Assembly (NCBI RefSeq): GCF_047275745.1
Contig: NZ_JBKQWU010000012.1
Coordinates: 1 to 64,000 of the forward strand
Source: Amaricoccus sp047275745
GTDB lineage: Bacteria; Pseudomonadota; Alphaproteobacteria; Rhodobacterales; Rhodobacteraceae
Reading direction: 5' to 3'
DNA: 64,000 bases
Every line of letters begins with the position of its first letter. Within the stretch, counting starts at the first letter, position 1. The notes under the pieces were generated by a model. The model made no database searches. It had not been told where the DNA came from and worked only from the letters and a program-made list of their open reading frames with translations. The position numbers were made by a program, and so were the translations under genes. This document shows positions 17,798 to 27,148 of the stretch, piece after piece.

Positions 17798-18094
17798 ATG
17801 CCAGCCAACGCGAGCAACGAACTCTCCCGCCGGGGCATTCTCGGGCTCCCGGACGAGTCATTCGGGCACATCTCGAGCCTCATCGTCCGGGCCCACCCGG
17901 ATCGGATGGAGGCCGTCGCGGCGCGGATCGCCCGCCTCAGCGTCGCCGAGGTGGCGATGACGGACCCGTCCGGCAAGATCATCGTCACCCTTGAAACCCG
18001 CGACGAGGACGAGATCGTCGCGGCGATGAACGCGATGCAGCGCTTCGACGGCGTCGTGAACGTCGCGCTCGTCTTCCATCAATCGGACGCCTGA
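17798..18094 (+). CDS. napD: NapD, chaperone for NapA maturation and Tat export
   Basis: 98 residues. The ferredoxin-like fold pattern is visible: ISSLIVRAHPDRMEAVAARI, then EVAMTDPSGKIIVTLE, then a helix and VVNVALVFHQ. NapD binds the twin-arginine signal of NapA and holds it back until the molybdenum cofactor is loaded. It sits 22 bp upstream of napA. A 15-residue extension precedes the family core. Confidence 0.92.
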   Translation: MPANASNELSRRGILGLPDESFGHISSLIVRAHPDRMEAVAARIARLSVAEVAMTDPSGKIIVTLETRDEDEIVAAMNAMQRFDGVVNVALVFHQSDA

Positions 18095-18116
18095 AACTTA
18101 CCCAAGGAGCCACCCC

Positions 18117-20609
18117 ATGCCCGGGATCAGCCGACGCGACCTCATCAAGGCACAGGCGGTCGCGGCGGCCGCGGTCGCCGCGGGCCTGCCGGTGCCGGCG
18201 GCCGCCCAGAACCTCACTACGGACGCGGCGTTGACCGGACTTCGCTGGGCCAAGGCACCCTGCCGGTTCTGCGGCACCGGCTGCTCGGTCATGGTCGCCA
18301 CCAAGAACGGCCGGGTCGTCGCGACGCACGGCGATGCCGAGGCGGAGGTGAACCGCGGCCTGAACTGCGTTAAGGGCTATTTTCTCTCCAAGATCATGTA
18401 CGGCCAGGACCGGCTGACCCAGCCGCTGCTCCGGATGCGCGGCGGCGAATATGCGAAGGACGGCGACTTCACGCCGATCAGCTGGGACGAAGCCTTCGAC
18501 ATCATGGCCGAGAAGTGGAAGGCGACGCTGCGTGACAAGGGTCCGCGCGCCGTCGGCATGTTCGGCTCGGGGCAGTGGACGATCTACGAAGGCTATGCCG
18601 CGTCGAAACTGATGAAGGCCGGGTTCCGCTCGAACAACCTCGATCCGAACGCCCGGCACTGCATGGCATCGGCGGTGACCGGTTTCATGCGCACCTTCGG
18701 CATCGACGAGCCGATGGGCTGCTACGACGACATCGAGGCCGCCGACGCCTTCGTGCTCTGGGGCGCGAACATGGCGGAGATGCATCCGATCCTCTGGACC
18801 CGCATCACCGACCGGCGCTTCAGCTATCCGCATGTGAAGGTCGCGGTGCTCTCGACCTTCCGCAACCGCTGCTTCGATCTCGCCGACATCCCGATGATCT
18901 TCAAGCCGCAGAGCGACCTCGCCATCCTGAACTATATCGCGAACCACATCATCGAGACGGGTAAGGTCAACGAGGCCTTCGTCACCGATTTCGTCAACTT
19001 CAAGCACGGCAACGAGAATATCGGCTACGGCCTCAGGCCCGAGAACCCGCTGGAACAGGCGGCGGAACATGCGAAGGACGCCAACGACGCCCAGCCGATC
19101 ACCTTCGAGGATTACGCGAAATTCGTCTCCGACTACACGCTCGAACGCGCGGTGGAGATGAGCGGCGTGGAGGCGTCGCGGCTCGAGGAACTGGCGGAAC
19201 TCTACGCCGATCCGAACGTCAAGGTGATGTCGACCTGGACGATGGGCTTCAACCAGCACACCCGGGGCACCTGGGCGAACAATCTCGTCTACAACATCCA
19301 TCTGCTGACGGGAAAGATCGCCCATCCCGGCAACTCGCCCTTCTCGCTGACCGGCCAGCCCTCGGCCTGCGGCACCGCGCGCGAGGTCGGGACCTTCGCC
19401 CACCGGCTGCCCGCCGATCTCGTGGTGACCAATCCCGAGCATCGCGCCCATGCCGAGGAACTCTGGAAGCTGCCGCCGGGAACGATCCCCGACTGGGTCG
19501 GCTCGCACGCCGTGCAGCAGAACCGCGACCTGAAGGACGGCAAGATCAACGTCTACTGGGTGCAGGTGAACAACAACATCCAGGCGGCGGCCAATCTCAT
19601 GGAGGAGGGGCTGCCCGGCTATCGCAACCCGGATAATTTCATCGTCGTCTCCGACGCCTATCCGACCAATACCTGCCTCGCGGCCGACCTGATCCTGCCC
19701 GCCGCGATGTGGGTCGAGAAGGAGGGCGGGTACGGCAATGCCGAGCGGCGCACGCAGCTCTGGCGGCAGATGGTGACCGCGCCGGGCGATGCGAAATCCG
19801 ATCTCTGGCAGCTCGTCGAGTTCTCGAAGCGCTTCACCGTCGAGGAGGTCTGGCCGCCCGAGCTCATCACGCCGGACTACGCGGGCAAGACCCTCTTCGA
19901 CGTGCTCTTCGCCAATGGCCAGGTCGATGCCTTCCAGCGCGAGGGCGACGCTCTCGACACCGAGAACATCGAGGCGGACGCCTTCGGCTTCTACATCCAG
20001 AAGGGGCTCTTTGAGGAATATGCGAGCTTCGGGCGCGGCCACGGCCACGATCTCGCACCCTTCGATATGTATCATCAGGTCCGGGGTCTGCGCTGGCCGG
20101 TGGTGGACGGCCAGGAGACGCGCTGGCGCTTCAACCGCGACACCGATCCCTATGCCGCGGGCGACAAGGCCTACAAGTTCTACGGCCACGCCGACGGCCG
20201 CGCGATCATCTTCGCGCTGCCCTACGAGCCGCCGGCCGAGAGTCCCGACGAGGAGTTCCCGTTCTGGCTCGCGACCGGACGGGTGCTGGAACACTGGCAT
20301 TCCGGCTCGATGACCCAGCGCGTCCCCGAGCTTCACCGCGCCGTGCCCGACGCGCTCTGCTACATGCACCCCGACGACGCCGCGGAGATGAACCTGCGCC
20401 GCGGCTCCGCGGTCCGGATCATCTCGCGGCGCGGCGAGATGGAAACACGGGTCGAGACGCGCGGGCGCAACATGCCACCCCGCGGCCTCGTCTTCGTGCC
20501 GTGGTTCGACGCGCGGCAGCTCATCAACAAGGTCACGCTCGACGCGACCTGTCCCATCTCCAAGCAGACGGACTTCAAGAAATGCGCCGTCCGCATCGAA
20601 GCCGCGTGA
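18117..20609 (+). CDS. napA: Periplasmic nitrate reductase catalytic subunit NapA
   Basis: 830 residues, the usual length. A twin-arginine signal (SRRDLIKAQAVA, then a hydrophobic alanine run ending near PAAAQ) directs the folded enzyme to the periplasm. The [4Fe-4S] ligands are CRFCGTGC and the later Cys in LNCVKG (about 43-80). The molybdenum-ligating Cys lies in NARHCMASAV (about 181). It reduces nitrate to nitrite with electrons from NapB, bound to a bis-MGD cofactor. AAGGAG is seven bases before the ATG. The C-terminal cofactor-cap domain is complete, ending KQTDFKKCAVRIE. Confidence 0.97.
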   Translation: MPGISRRDLIKAQAVAAAAVAAGLPVPAAAQNLTTDAALTGLRWAKAPCRFCGTGCSVMVATKNGRVVATHGDAEAEVNRGLNCVKGYFLSKIMYGQDRLTQPLLRMRGGEYAKDGDFTPISWDEAFDIMAEKWKATLRDKGPRAVGMFGSGQWTIYEGYAASKLMKAGFRSNNLDPNARHCMASAVTGFMRTFGIDEPMGCYDDIEAADAFVLWGANMAEMHPILWTRITDRRFSYPHVKVAVLSTFRNRCFDLADIPMIFKPQSDLAILNYIANHIIETGKVNEAFVTDFVNFKHGNENIGYGLRPENPLEQAAEHAKDANDAQPITFEDYAKFVSDYTLERAVEMSGVEASRLEELAELYADPNVKVMSTWTMGFNQHTRGTWANNLVYNIHLLTGKIAHPGNSPFSLTGQPSACGTAREVGTFAHRLPADLVVTNPEHRAHAEELWKLPPGTIPDWVGSHAVQQNRDLKDGKINVYWVQVNNNIQAAANLMEEGLPGYRNPDNFIVVSDAYPTNTCLAADLILPAAMWVEKEGGYGNAERRTQLWRQMVTAPGDAKSDLWQLVEFSKRFTVEEVWPPELITPDYAGKTLFDVLFANGQVDAFQREGDALDTENIEADAFGFYIQKGLFEEYASFGRGHGHDLAPFDMYHQVRGLRWPVVDGQETRWRFNRDTDPYAAGDKAYKFYGHADGRAIIFALPYEPPAESPDEEFPFWLATGRVLEHWHSGSMTQRVPELHRAVPDALCYMHPDDAAEMNLRRGSAVRIISRRGEMETRVETRGRNMPPRGLVFVPWFDARQLINKVTLDATCPISKQTDFKKCAVRIEAA

Positions 20610-20617
20610 GGCCCGTC

Positions 20618-21079
20618 ATGCGCAGGACCCTCTTCATCGCCACGCTCCTAGCCGCCACCACGGCCGCCTTCGCCCAGGACGGCGGCATCGGCGGGCTTCG
20701 GCACGGCACGCCTCTCGACGTGGAAGCCACGCCCCCGCCGATCCCCTCGGTGGTCAATTCCGACATTCGCCAGGTCCGGAACTGGCCCGAACAGCCGCCG
20801 GTGATCCCGCATCACATCGACAACTACCAGATCGATCTCAACGTCAACAAATGCCTGACCTGCCACAGTCGGACGGCGGTCGAGGTCAGCCAGGCGCCGA
20901 TGGTCTCGGTCACGCATTTCATGAACCGTGACGGACAGGTTCTCGCCGCCGTCACGCCGCGCCGCTTCTTCTGCACGCAATGCCATGTGCCGCAGGCCGA
21001 CACGGAGCCGCTGGTCGAGAACACCTTCCAGGACGTCGACGCGGTCATCGGCTCGAGCCCCACATCGGGGACGCCGTGA
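20618..21079 (+). CDS. napB: NapB, diheme cytochrome c subunit
   Basis: 153 residues with a signal peptide (about 1-19, cut near AFAQD) and two c-type heme motifs, CLTCH (about 83) and CTQCH (about 123), plus the NapB-typical PPVIPHHIDNYQI segment. It passes electrons from NapC to NapA in the periplasm. ATG 20618 gives a clean signal peptide. Its stop overlaps the napC start by one base (TGATG). Confidence 0.95.
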   Translation: MRRTLFIATLLAATTAAFAQDGGIGGLRHGTPLDVEATPPPIPSVVNSDIRQVRNWPEQPPVIPHHIDNYQIDLNVNKCLTCHSRTAVEVSQAPMVSVTHFMNRDGQVLAAVTPRRFFCTQCHVPQADTEPLVENTFQDVDAVIGSSPTSGTP

Positions 21080-21744
21080 TGTGGCGCTGGATCAAGCGGA
21101 CCTGGACCATCATCCGCCGGCCGAGCGTGCATTACAGCCTCGGCTTCCTGACGCTGGGCGGGTTCCTGATGGGCATCGTCTTCTGGGGCGGCTTCAACAC
21201 CGCCCTCGAGATCACCAATACCGAGAAGTTCTGCACCAGTTGCCACGAGATGCGCGACAATGTCTTCGTGGAGCTGAAGCAGACGATCCATTACACCAAC
21301 CGCTCCGGCGTGCGCGCCTCCTGCCCGGACTGTCACGTGCCGCATGACTGGACGGACAAGATCGCGCGCAAGATGCAGGCCTCCAAGGAGGTCTGGGGCA
21401 AGATCTTCGGCACGATCAACACGCGCGAGAAGTTCCTCGAGCACCGGCTGACGCTGGCCGAGCACGAATGGGCGCGGCTCGGGGCGAACGACTCGCTCGA
21501 ATGCCGCAACTGCCACTCGGCGGATTCCATGGACATCACGCGCCAGAGCCAGCGCGCGGTCGAGGCGCATGAACGCTTCCTCTTCACCGGAGAGCGGACC
21601 TGCATCGACTGCCACAAGGGCATCGCCCACCAGCTGCCCGACATGGCACCCCCGCCGGCCGCGGCCATGTCGACGCCCCCGTCGGCGATCCATGCCACGA
21701 CCGTCGCGGAGGTCGAGGATTATCTGCGTACGGTTCCCGACTGA
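21079..21744 (+). CDS. napC: NapC, tetraheme quinol dehydrogenase
   Basis: 221 residues. One N-terminal membrane anchor (about 20-42) is followed by four CxxCH motifs: CTSCH, CPDCH, CRNCH and CIDCH. This matches the NapC/NirT family, which takes electrons from quinol in the membrane and hands them to NapB. The C-terminal tail is Pro/Ala/Thr-rich. It closes the operon and is followed by a palindromic terminator-like repeat. Confidence 0.95.
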   Translation: MWRWIKRTWTIIRRPSVHYSLGFLTLGGFLMGIVFWGGFNTALEITNTEKFCTSCHEMRDNVFVELKQTIHYTNRSGVRASCPDCHVPHDWTDKIARKMQASKEVWGKIFGTINTREKFLEHRLTLAEHEWARLGANDSLECRNCHSADSMDITRQSQRAVEAHERFLFTGERTCIDCHKGIAHQLPDMAPPPAAAMSTPPSAIHATTVAEVEDYLRTVPD

Positions 21745-21803
21745 TCCCGCCACCCCCTTCCGCCCCCGCGCTGTCGAGCGGGCTCCGATCCAGCGCAATC
21801 AGA

Positions 21804-21829
21804 AATGGCCGCCCGATCGGGCGGCCATT
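21804..21829. terminator. Long perfect palindrome after napC
   Basis: A 26-bp perfect inverted repeat: arm AATGGCCGCCC (21804-21814), centre GATC, matching arm 21819-21829. It should form a very stable hairpin 60 bp after napC. There is no run of T after it, so it may act by stalling or as an mRNA 3' stabiliser. Confidence 0.55.
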
Positions 21830-22003
21830 GGTCCGCTCGCTTTCGGGGATGCGGCAATCAACCAAAGGATGATCCAAGCGGATCCATGCCGGACCCCTCT
21901 CATGACGCGCGCGAGGCTGGAACCGGAAGCCGGCTTCCGCGCTTGTGATTTGGGGTCAGCGCCTTATCGGTTCGCGCGAGGCCCCGTCATTGGAGGATAC
22001 GCT

Positions 22004-22306
22004 ATGTCACGATGGTTCGCCGCCACCTGCCTCGGTCTCGCCGGGGCGTTCGTCCTGTCGGGCTGCGATACGGAAGCGGGCCGGCAGGCGCAGAGCCTGG
22101 CACGCAACATGGGCAGCGACAGTTGTGGCGCGGTCAGGAACCAGAACCTCGTGGGGCGAACCACGGAGCTTCTCAATGTGACCGAACTGCCGCGGAACAC
22201 CCGCGTCGTTCCCGTCGGATCCTCGGCGGGACCGATCGGCGACGAGCGCCGCATGACGGTGATCATCGGTTCCGGCAACGTGGTCACGCGCGTCTACTGC
22301 GGCTGA
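22004..22306 (+). CDS. Lipoprotein of the I78 peptidase-inhibitor family
   Basis: 100 residues. A lipoprotein signal ends in LSGC (Cys at about 20). The mature part matches the I78 pattern: SCGAVRNQNLVGRTTELLN, then LPRNTRVVPVGSSAG, then MTVIIGSGNVVTRVYCG, with two cysteines likely forming the conserved disulfide. Members of this family bind serine peptidases in the cell envelope. GGAGG at 21992-21996 precedes the ATG. It is not linked by spacing to nap. Confidence 0.78.
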   Translation: MSRWFAATCLGLAGAFVLSGCDTEAGRQAQSLARNMGSDSCGAVRNQNLVGRTTELLNVTELPRNTRVVPVGSSAGPIGDERRMTVIIGSGNVVTRVYCG

Positions 22307-22625
22307 GCGGACGGGGAATGCGGTCGGGGCCGACACACCCGCCCGGCCCGCTCCGCCGGGAACGACGACGGCGCTCCCCGAAGAGCGGACCTCGTGCCCG
22401 CGTGGCTGTGCGCCGGACCCACAATCCACGCTCCACGCTCCACGGCCGCCCGCGCCGCGCTGGCGTCGTTCGCGGAGATCAAGGCCGACCGCGCTGTCGC
22501 GCAAAAGCATGTACGGCGTTGCCGGATCATCTCTTTGAGAGACGGATCTGGCCCCTCGATGAGCTGAGAGGAGAGGGCCGGATGATGCCGCCGAAGGCCG
22601 GGCGCGTCCGCGCGGCCTGTCCGGC
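22307..22625. other. Intergenic region with a weak hairpin downstream of hisE
   Basis: No gene is supportable. An imperfect GC-rich hairpin at 22594-22618 (AGGCCGCGCG against CGCGCCCGGCCTT on the minus strand) lies just past the hisE stop and may end the his transcript. Confidence 0.4.
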
Positions 22626-22936
22626 CTACGGCCGCGCGGCCTTCTCCGCGATGCCCGAGACGCCCTCGCGCCGTTCGAGTTCCGTCAGCACCTCCGTCCA
22701 TTCGACCCCGCCGGCGCGGAGCATGACGAGGAGGTGGTAGAGCACATCCGCCGCCTCGTAGGTGAGGTTGGTCCGATCGCGCTCCGCCGCCGCGATGATC
22801 GCCTCCACCGCTTCCTCGCCGAACTTCTCCGCGCATTTGCCCACGCCCTTGGAGAGCAGCTTCGCGGTATGCGAGGTCGAGGGATCGGCCTCGGCGCGCG
22901 CCGCGATCGTGGCGGCCAGGCGGGCGAGAACGTCGC

Positions 22937-22940
<4 letters not shown>
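22626..22940 (-). CDS. hisE: Phosphoribosyl-ATP diphosphatase
   Basis: 104 residues. Catalyses the second step of histidine synthesis, removing diphosphate from phosphoribosyl-ATP. The MazG-like helical fold is recognisable from SHTAKLLSKGVGKCAEKFGEEAVEAIIAA and YEAADVLYHLLVML, which supply the acidic metal ligands. Its ATG overlaps the hisF stop by four bases. The separate HisI (cyclohydrolase) is not in this window. Confidence 0.95.
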
Positions 22941-23700
<760 letters not shown>

Positions 23701-23701
<1 letters not shown>

Positions 23702-24321
23702 CACGCCGCCCGCATGGTGACGGCGGCGGTGCCGGCGGCGATCAGCGCGGCGCCGCCGGCGCGGTTGACGGCGCGGATCGCGCGCTCGCTCGACGCGAGC
23801 CTCCGCGCGCGGGAGGCGAGGATCGCGTAGCCGAAGGCATTCGCGAAGGCGAGCGTCACGAAGGTCGCCTCGAAGACGGCCATCTGCGGCCAGAAGGGAC
23901 GCGAAGGATCGAGAAACTGCGGCAGGAAAGCGACGAAGAACACGATCGACTTCGGATTGAGCGTCGTCACCAGCCAGGCATGACCGAGCATCCGCGCGGC
24001 CCCACCGGCGTCGGTCCGCGCCTTCGTGTCGAGCTTCGTCCCGGCGCGCCAGAGCTTGACTCCGAGCCATATGAGATAGGCCGCGCCGATCCATTTGAGC
24101 AGCGTGAAGAGCGTCGCGGAGCTTGCGAGCAGGGCGCCGACGCCGAGCATCGAGAGCGTCATCGCCGTGAGATCGCCGAGCGCCACGCCGGTCGCGACCG
24201 GCGCCGCGACCTTCCAGCCGCGGCCGAGCGCATAGGAGACGACGAGCAGGATCGTCGGCCCCGGGATCACGAGCAGGACCGCCGAGGCGGCGACGAAGGC
24301 GAGCCAGGTTTCGAAGGTCAT
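23701..24321 (-). CDS. LysE/RhtB-family amino acid exporter inside the his cluster
   Basis: 206 residues with about six membrane segments. The N-terminus (WLAFVAASAVLLVIPGPTILLVVSYALGRG) has the conserved PGP motif of LysE/RhtB exporters, and TLNPKSIVFFVAFLPQFL is the other family signature. GAGGAGGAGAG precedes the ATG. It is sandwiched between hisA (11 bp) and hisF (one-base overlap), so it is made with histidine enzymes. Whether it exports histidine or another amino acid is not known. Confidence 0.9.
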
Positions 24322-24332
24322 CTCTCTCCTCC

Positions 24333-25052
24333 TCAGGCGTCGAGCAGCCGGATCGCCTCGCCGAGGTCGATCCTGCCCTCGTAGAGCGCGCGTCCGGAAA
24401 TCGCGCCGTCGAGGATGTCGAGCGCCTTCAGCGCACGCAAGTCCTCGATCGAGGAAACGCCGCCAGAGGCGATCACCGGGATCGAGACCGCGCGGGCGAG
24501 CGCCTCGGTGGCGGGGACGTTCGGCCCTTCCATCGCGCCGTCGCGGTCGATGTCGGTATAGATGATCGCGGCCACGCCCGCGTCCTCGAAGCGGCGGGCG
24601 AGGTCGATGGCCTCCAGTTCGGTTTCCTCGGCCCAGCCCTGCACCGCGACCTTGCCGCCGCGCGCGTCGATCCCGACCGCGATCTGGCCGGGGCAGGCGG
24701 CGGCGGCCTCGCGCACGAGATCGGGGTCGCGCACCGCGACCGTGCCGAGGATCACCCGGGCGATGCCGCGGCCGAGCCACATGTCTATCGTTGACCGGTC
24801 GCGGATGCCGCCGCCGAGCTGCGCCGGCACATCGGTCGCGGCGAGGATCGCCTCGACGGCGGCGGCGTTGACCGGATGGCCCTCGAAGGCGCCGTTGAGA
24901 TCGACCAGATGCAGCCAGCGGCACCCGGCCTCGACGAAGGCGCGCGCCTGCGCGGCCGGGTCCTCGCCGAAGACCGTCGCCGCCTCCATGTCGCCGCGCA
25001 GGAGCCGGACGCAGCGGCCATCCTTGAGGTCAATCGCGGGGTAGAGGATCAT
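24333..25052 (-). CDS. hisA: ProFAR isomerase
   Basis: 239 residues. The barrel begins MILYPAIDLKDGRCVRL with the catalytic Asp in AIDL and carries QLGGGIRDRSTI, AIIYTDIDRDGAMEG (second Asp) and PVIASGGVSSIEDL. It performs the Amadori isomerisation of ProFAR to PRFAR, the substrate of HisH/HisF. ATG 25050-25052 starts exactly at the family N-terminus. Upstream toward 25172 lies a 119-bp gap before an unrelated RTX gene. Confidence 0.96.
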   Translation of the reverse strand: MILYPAIDLKDGRCVRLLRGDMEAATVFGEDPAAQARAFVEAGCRWLHLVDLNGAFEGHPVNAAAVEAILAATDVPAQLGGGIRDRSTIDMWLGRGIARVILGTVAVRDPDLVREAAAACPGQIAVGIDARGGKVAVQGWAEETELEAIDLARRFEDAGVAAIIYTDIDRDGAMEGPNVPATEALARAVSIPVIASGGVSSIEDLRALKALDILDGAISGRALYEGRIDLGEAIRLLDA

Positions 25053-25171
25053 CGCGGCGCTCCCGTATCGGTCGCGCCCCTCGTAGCCCGCGCCGCGGCG
25101 GAATGCAAAAGGGCTTGGAGCCACGAGTGATCCGAGAGCCGGGGTTCCCTCCGCGTTGGATCAGAGGGGGG

Positions 25172-25864
25172 TCAGAGCAGCAGGTCGTCCGCCTCAGGCA
25201 TATGCGCGCGGCCGAGGCGGAGCGCGAAATCAGCGACGCCGTCGCCGGTGACATCTGCCTCCAGCGCGCGCCCGGTCCAGCGAAGCTCGCCCGCCATTCC
25301 GGAGAAACCCGCTCCGGCGATGAAGTCGAAGGCCTGATCCCCCATGACGCCGTGCTCCGCGTCTATGCCGCGAAGGTCGATCATGTCCCGGCCGGAGCGG
25401 AAATCCGTGATCCGGTCCGGGTTGTCCGCCACCGAGTCGCTGAGCGCGGTGAAGCGGAAGACATCGGCTCCGCCGCCGCCGGTCATGACATCCGCGCCGC
25501 GCCCGCCGGTGACGCGGTCGTCGCCGGCGAAGCCGAGGAGCCGGTCGTCGCCGCGCGCGCCGATGATGCGGTCGTCGTCCGAAAGCAGTTCGCGGGCGAA
25601 GGCGGCGCCGGTCTTGCCGGTCAGGAGAACGGGAGCAAGGCCGATCTCCTCGACCCGAACGACCAGCGCGTCGCCGCGGGTGAGCTCACCCTGCTCGAGC
25701 GGAACCGCCGTCGCGAGTTTGGGCCGGTAGGCCGCCAGCGCGCCGGTGAGCGTCAGGGCCGTCGCGCCGCTGACGAGACTCAATCCGCCGCCGGGGCGCG
25801 TCTCGGGAACGGCGGCCGGCAGGTCGCGGATGTCGAAGGTTTCGAGGAAGGTCAGTCTGGCCAT
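25172..25864 (-). CDS. RTX-type calcium-binding secreted protein
   Basis: 230 residues. The central region (about 93-135) has degenerate RTX nonapeptides: IIGARGDDRLLGFAGDDRV, then GGRGADVMTGGGGADVF. These are followed by a C-terminal region resembling serralysin-type RTX ends (DRITDFRSGRDMIDLRGIDAE) and finally a short hydrophobic terminus, as expected of type I secretion substrates. No cleavable signal is seen. The N-terminal half (LALTGALAAYRPKLA-like) is unassigned and lacks a protease motif, so this is not itself a serralysin. It interrupts the his gene series, same strand. Confidence 0.75.
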   Translation of the reverse strand: MARLTFLETFDIRDLPAAVPETRPGGGLSLVSGATALTLTGALAAYRPKLATAVPLEQGELTRGDALVVRVEEIGLAPVLLTGKTGAAFARELLSDDDRIIGARGDDRLLGFAGDDRVTGGRGADVMTGGGGADVFRFTALSDSVADNPDRITDFRSGRDMIDLRGIDAEHGVMGDQAFDFIAGAGFSGMAGELRWTGRALEADVTGDGVADFALRLGRAHMPEADDLLL

Positions 25865-25905
25865 CGGGCGCTCCGTCGATCTCGTCCGGCGGATTGGGAC
25901 CCGTC

Positions 25906-25935
25906 ATGCTTGACACCGGTTATGCTTGACACCGG
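25906..25935. repeat. Tandem duplication of ATGCTTGACACCGG
   Basis: ATGCTTGACACCGG is present at 25906-25919 and again at 25922-25935, a 16-bp period. Each copy contains TTGACA. It lies between the divergent RTX and DUF2147 genes, so it may be a duplicated -35 element or a regulator site, or simply replication slippage. Confidence 0.6.
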
Positions 25936-26038
25936 CCTAACGGCGGCGCCCGCGCGGCGATGTTTCGCCGATGCGATCTTGTGCGACGTTGACGAACGGC
26001 CACCAAGGGATAGGGTTCGGCGTCAAGAGAGGGAGACC

Positions 26039-26500
26039 ATGATCAGGCGATTCTTGTCCGCCCCGCCCGTGCCGTCGTCGTCTGTCCTGGCGGCGTCCCT
26101 GTTGGCCGCGCTGCCCATCCTGACTCTGGCCATCCTGACCCTGGCCGTCCTGCTGCCACTGCCGGCGCCGGCGCAGGCGGAATCGCCCGTCGGCCTCTGG
26201 CGAACCGAGGCGGTCGGCAAGACGGGCGCGTTTCTCGACGTGCGCATCGCGCCCTGCGGCGACGCGCTCTGCGGCACCGTCGAGGCGACGCACAACACCA
26301 AGCGCACGGATCTCGTGGGCCAGACGCTGATGACCGGGATGATCCCGGATGATCAGGGAAGCTGGGGCTCCGGAACCATCGTCGCGCCGGACAACGGCAA
26401 GAACTACGCCGGGTCGATGTGGCTCGAGGGCGGGGATCTGAAGGTCCGGGGCTGCGTCACACTGCTGTGCCGCTCCCAGGTCTGGACCCGCGTGAACTGA
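26039..26500 (+). CDS. DUF2147-family exported protein
   Basis: 153 residues. A long N-terminal signal sequence (about 1-48, with leucine-rich repeats LPILTLAILTLAVLLPLPAP) precedes a mature domain beginning SPVGLWRTEAVG, with the family pattern APCGDALCGTV and a terminal GCVTLLCRSQVWTR. DUF2147 proteins are periplasmic and mostly uncharacterised. GAGAGGGAGA precedes the ATG. It lies on the opposite strand within the his cluster, convergent with hisH. Confidence 0.8.
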   Translation: MIRRFLSAPPVPSSSVLAASLLAALPILTLAILTLAVLLPLPAPAQAESPVGLWRTEAVGKTGAFLDVRIAPCGDALCGTVEATHNTKRTDLVGQTLMTGMIPDDQGSWGSGTIVAPDNGKNYAGSMWLEGGDLKVRGCVTLLCRSQVWTRVN

Positions 26501-26509
26501 CGGTCCTGA

Positions 26510-27148
26510 TCAGGGCGTCCAGCGCAGGAAATTGGCGATCAGGCGCAAACCCGTGGTCTGGCTCTTCTCCGGATGGAACTGCGTGCCGGCGACATTGCCC
26601 TTCGCGATCATCGCGGTGACCGGCCCGCCGTGATCGACCCGGGCCAGCAGGGTGGCCGGATCGTCGGGCACGAAGTGGTAGGAATGCACGAAATAGGCGT
26701 GATCCCCGGTCGCGATCCCGTCGAGAAGCGGATGCGCGGCCGCGATCTCCAGCGCGTTCCAGCCCATGTGCGGGATCTTGCAGGCGGGATCTTCGGGTGA
26801 CAGCCGCGCCACCTCGCCGCCGATCCAGTCGAAGCCCGGCGTGTCCTGGAACTCGCGACCCCAGGTCGCGAGCATCTGCATGCCGACGCAGATGCCGAGG
26901 AAGGGCGCGCCCTCGTCGCGCACGCGGCGCGCGACCGCGTCGAAAAGCCCGTCGCGCGCGAGCAGCCCCGCGCGGCAATCGGCGAAGGCGCCGACGCCCG
27001 GCAGCACGATCCGCTCCGCCCGCGCGACCGCCTCGGGGTCCGAGGTGACGAGGATCGGCCCGGCGCCGGTCTCGGCCGCGACGCGCTGGAAGCTCTTGGC
27101 GGCCGAGTGCAGGTTGCCGCTCTGGTAGTCGATGATCGCGGTCGTCAT
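26510..27148 (-). CDS. hisH: Imidazole glycerol phosphate synthase glutaminase subunit
   Basis: 212 residues. A class I glutamine amidotransferase: IIDYQSGNLHSAAKSFQRV at the N-terminus, the oxyanion strand VLPGVGAF, the nucleophile Cys in LGICVGMQMLATWG (about 89), and His/Glu of the triad in GTQFHPEKSQ (about 195-200). It supplies ammonia to HisF. Its ATG overlaps the hisB stop by four bases, while hisF lies 2.8 kb further along, separated by unrelated genes. Confidence 0.96.
   Translation of the reverse strand: MTTAIIDYQSGNLHSAAKSFQRVAAETGAGPILVTSDPEAVARAERIVLPGVGAFADCRAGLLARDGLFDAVARRVRDEGAPFLGICVGMQMLATWGREFQDTPGFDWIGGEVARLSPEDPACKIPHMGWNALEIAAAHPLLDGIATGDHAYFVHSYHFVPDDPATLLARVDHGGPVTAMIAKGNVAGTQFHPEKSQTTGLRLIANFLRWTP

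Noticed and set aside
17985..20369. A 794-codon open frame antisense to napA
   Set aside because: Shadow of napA codon bias, no independent support.
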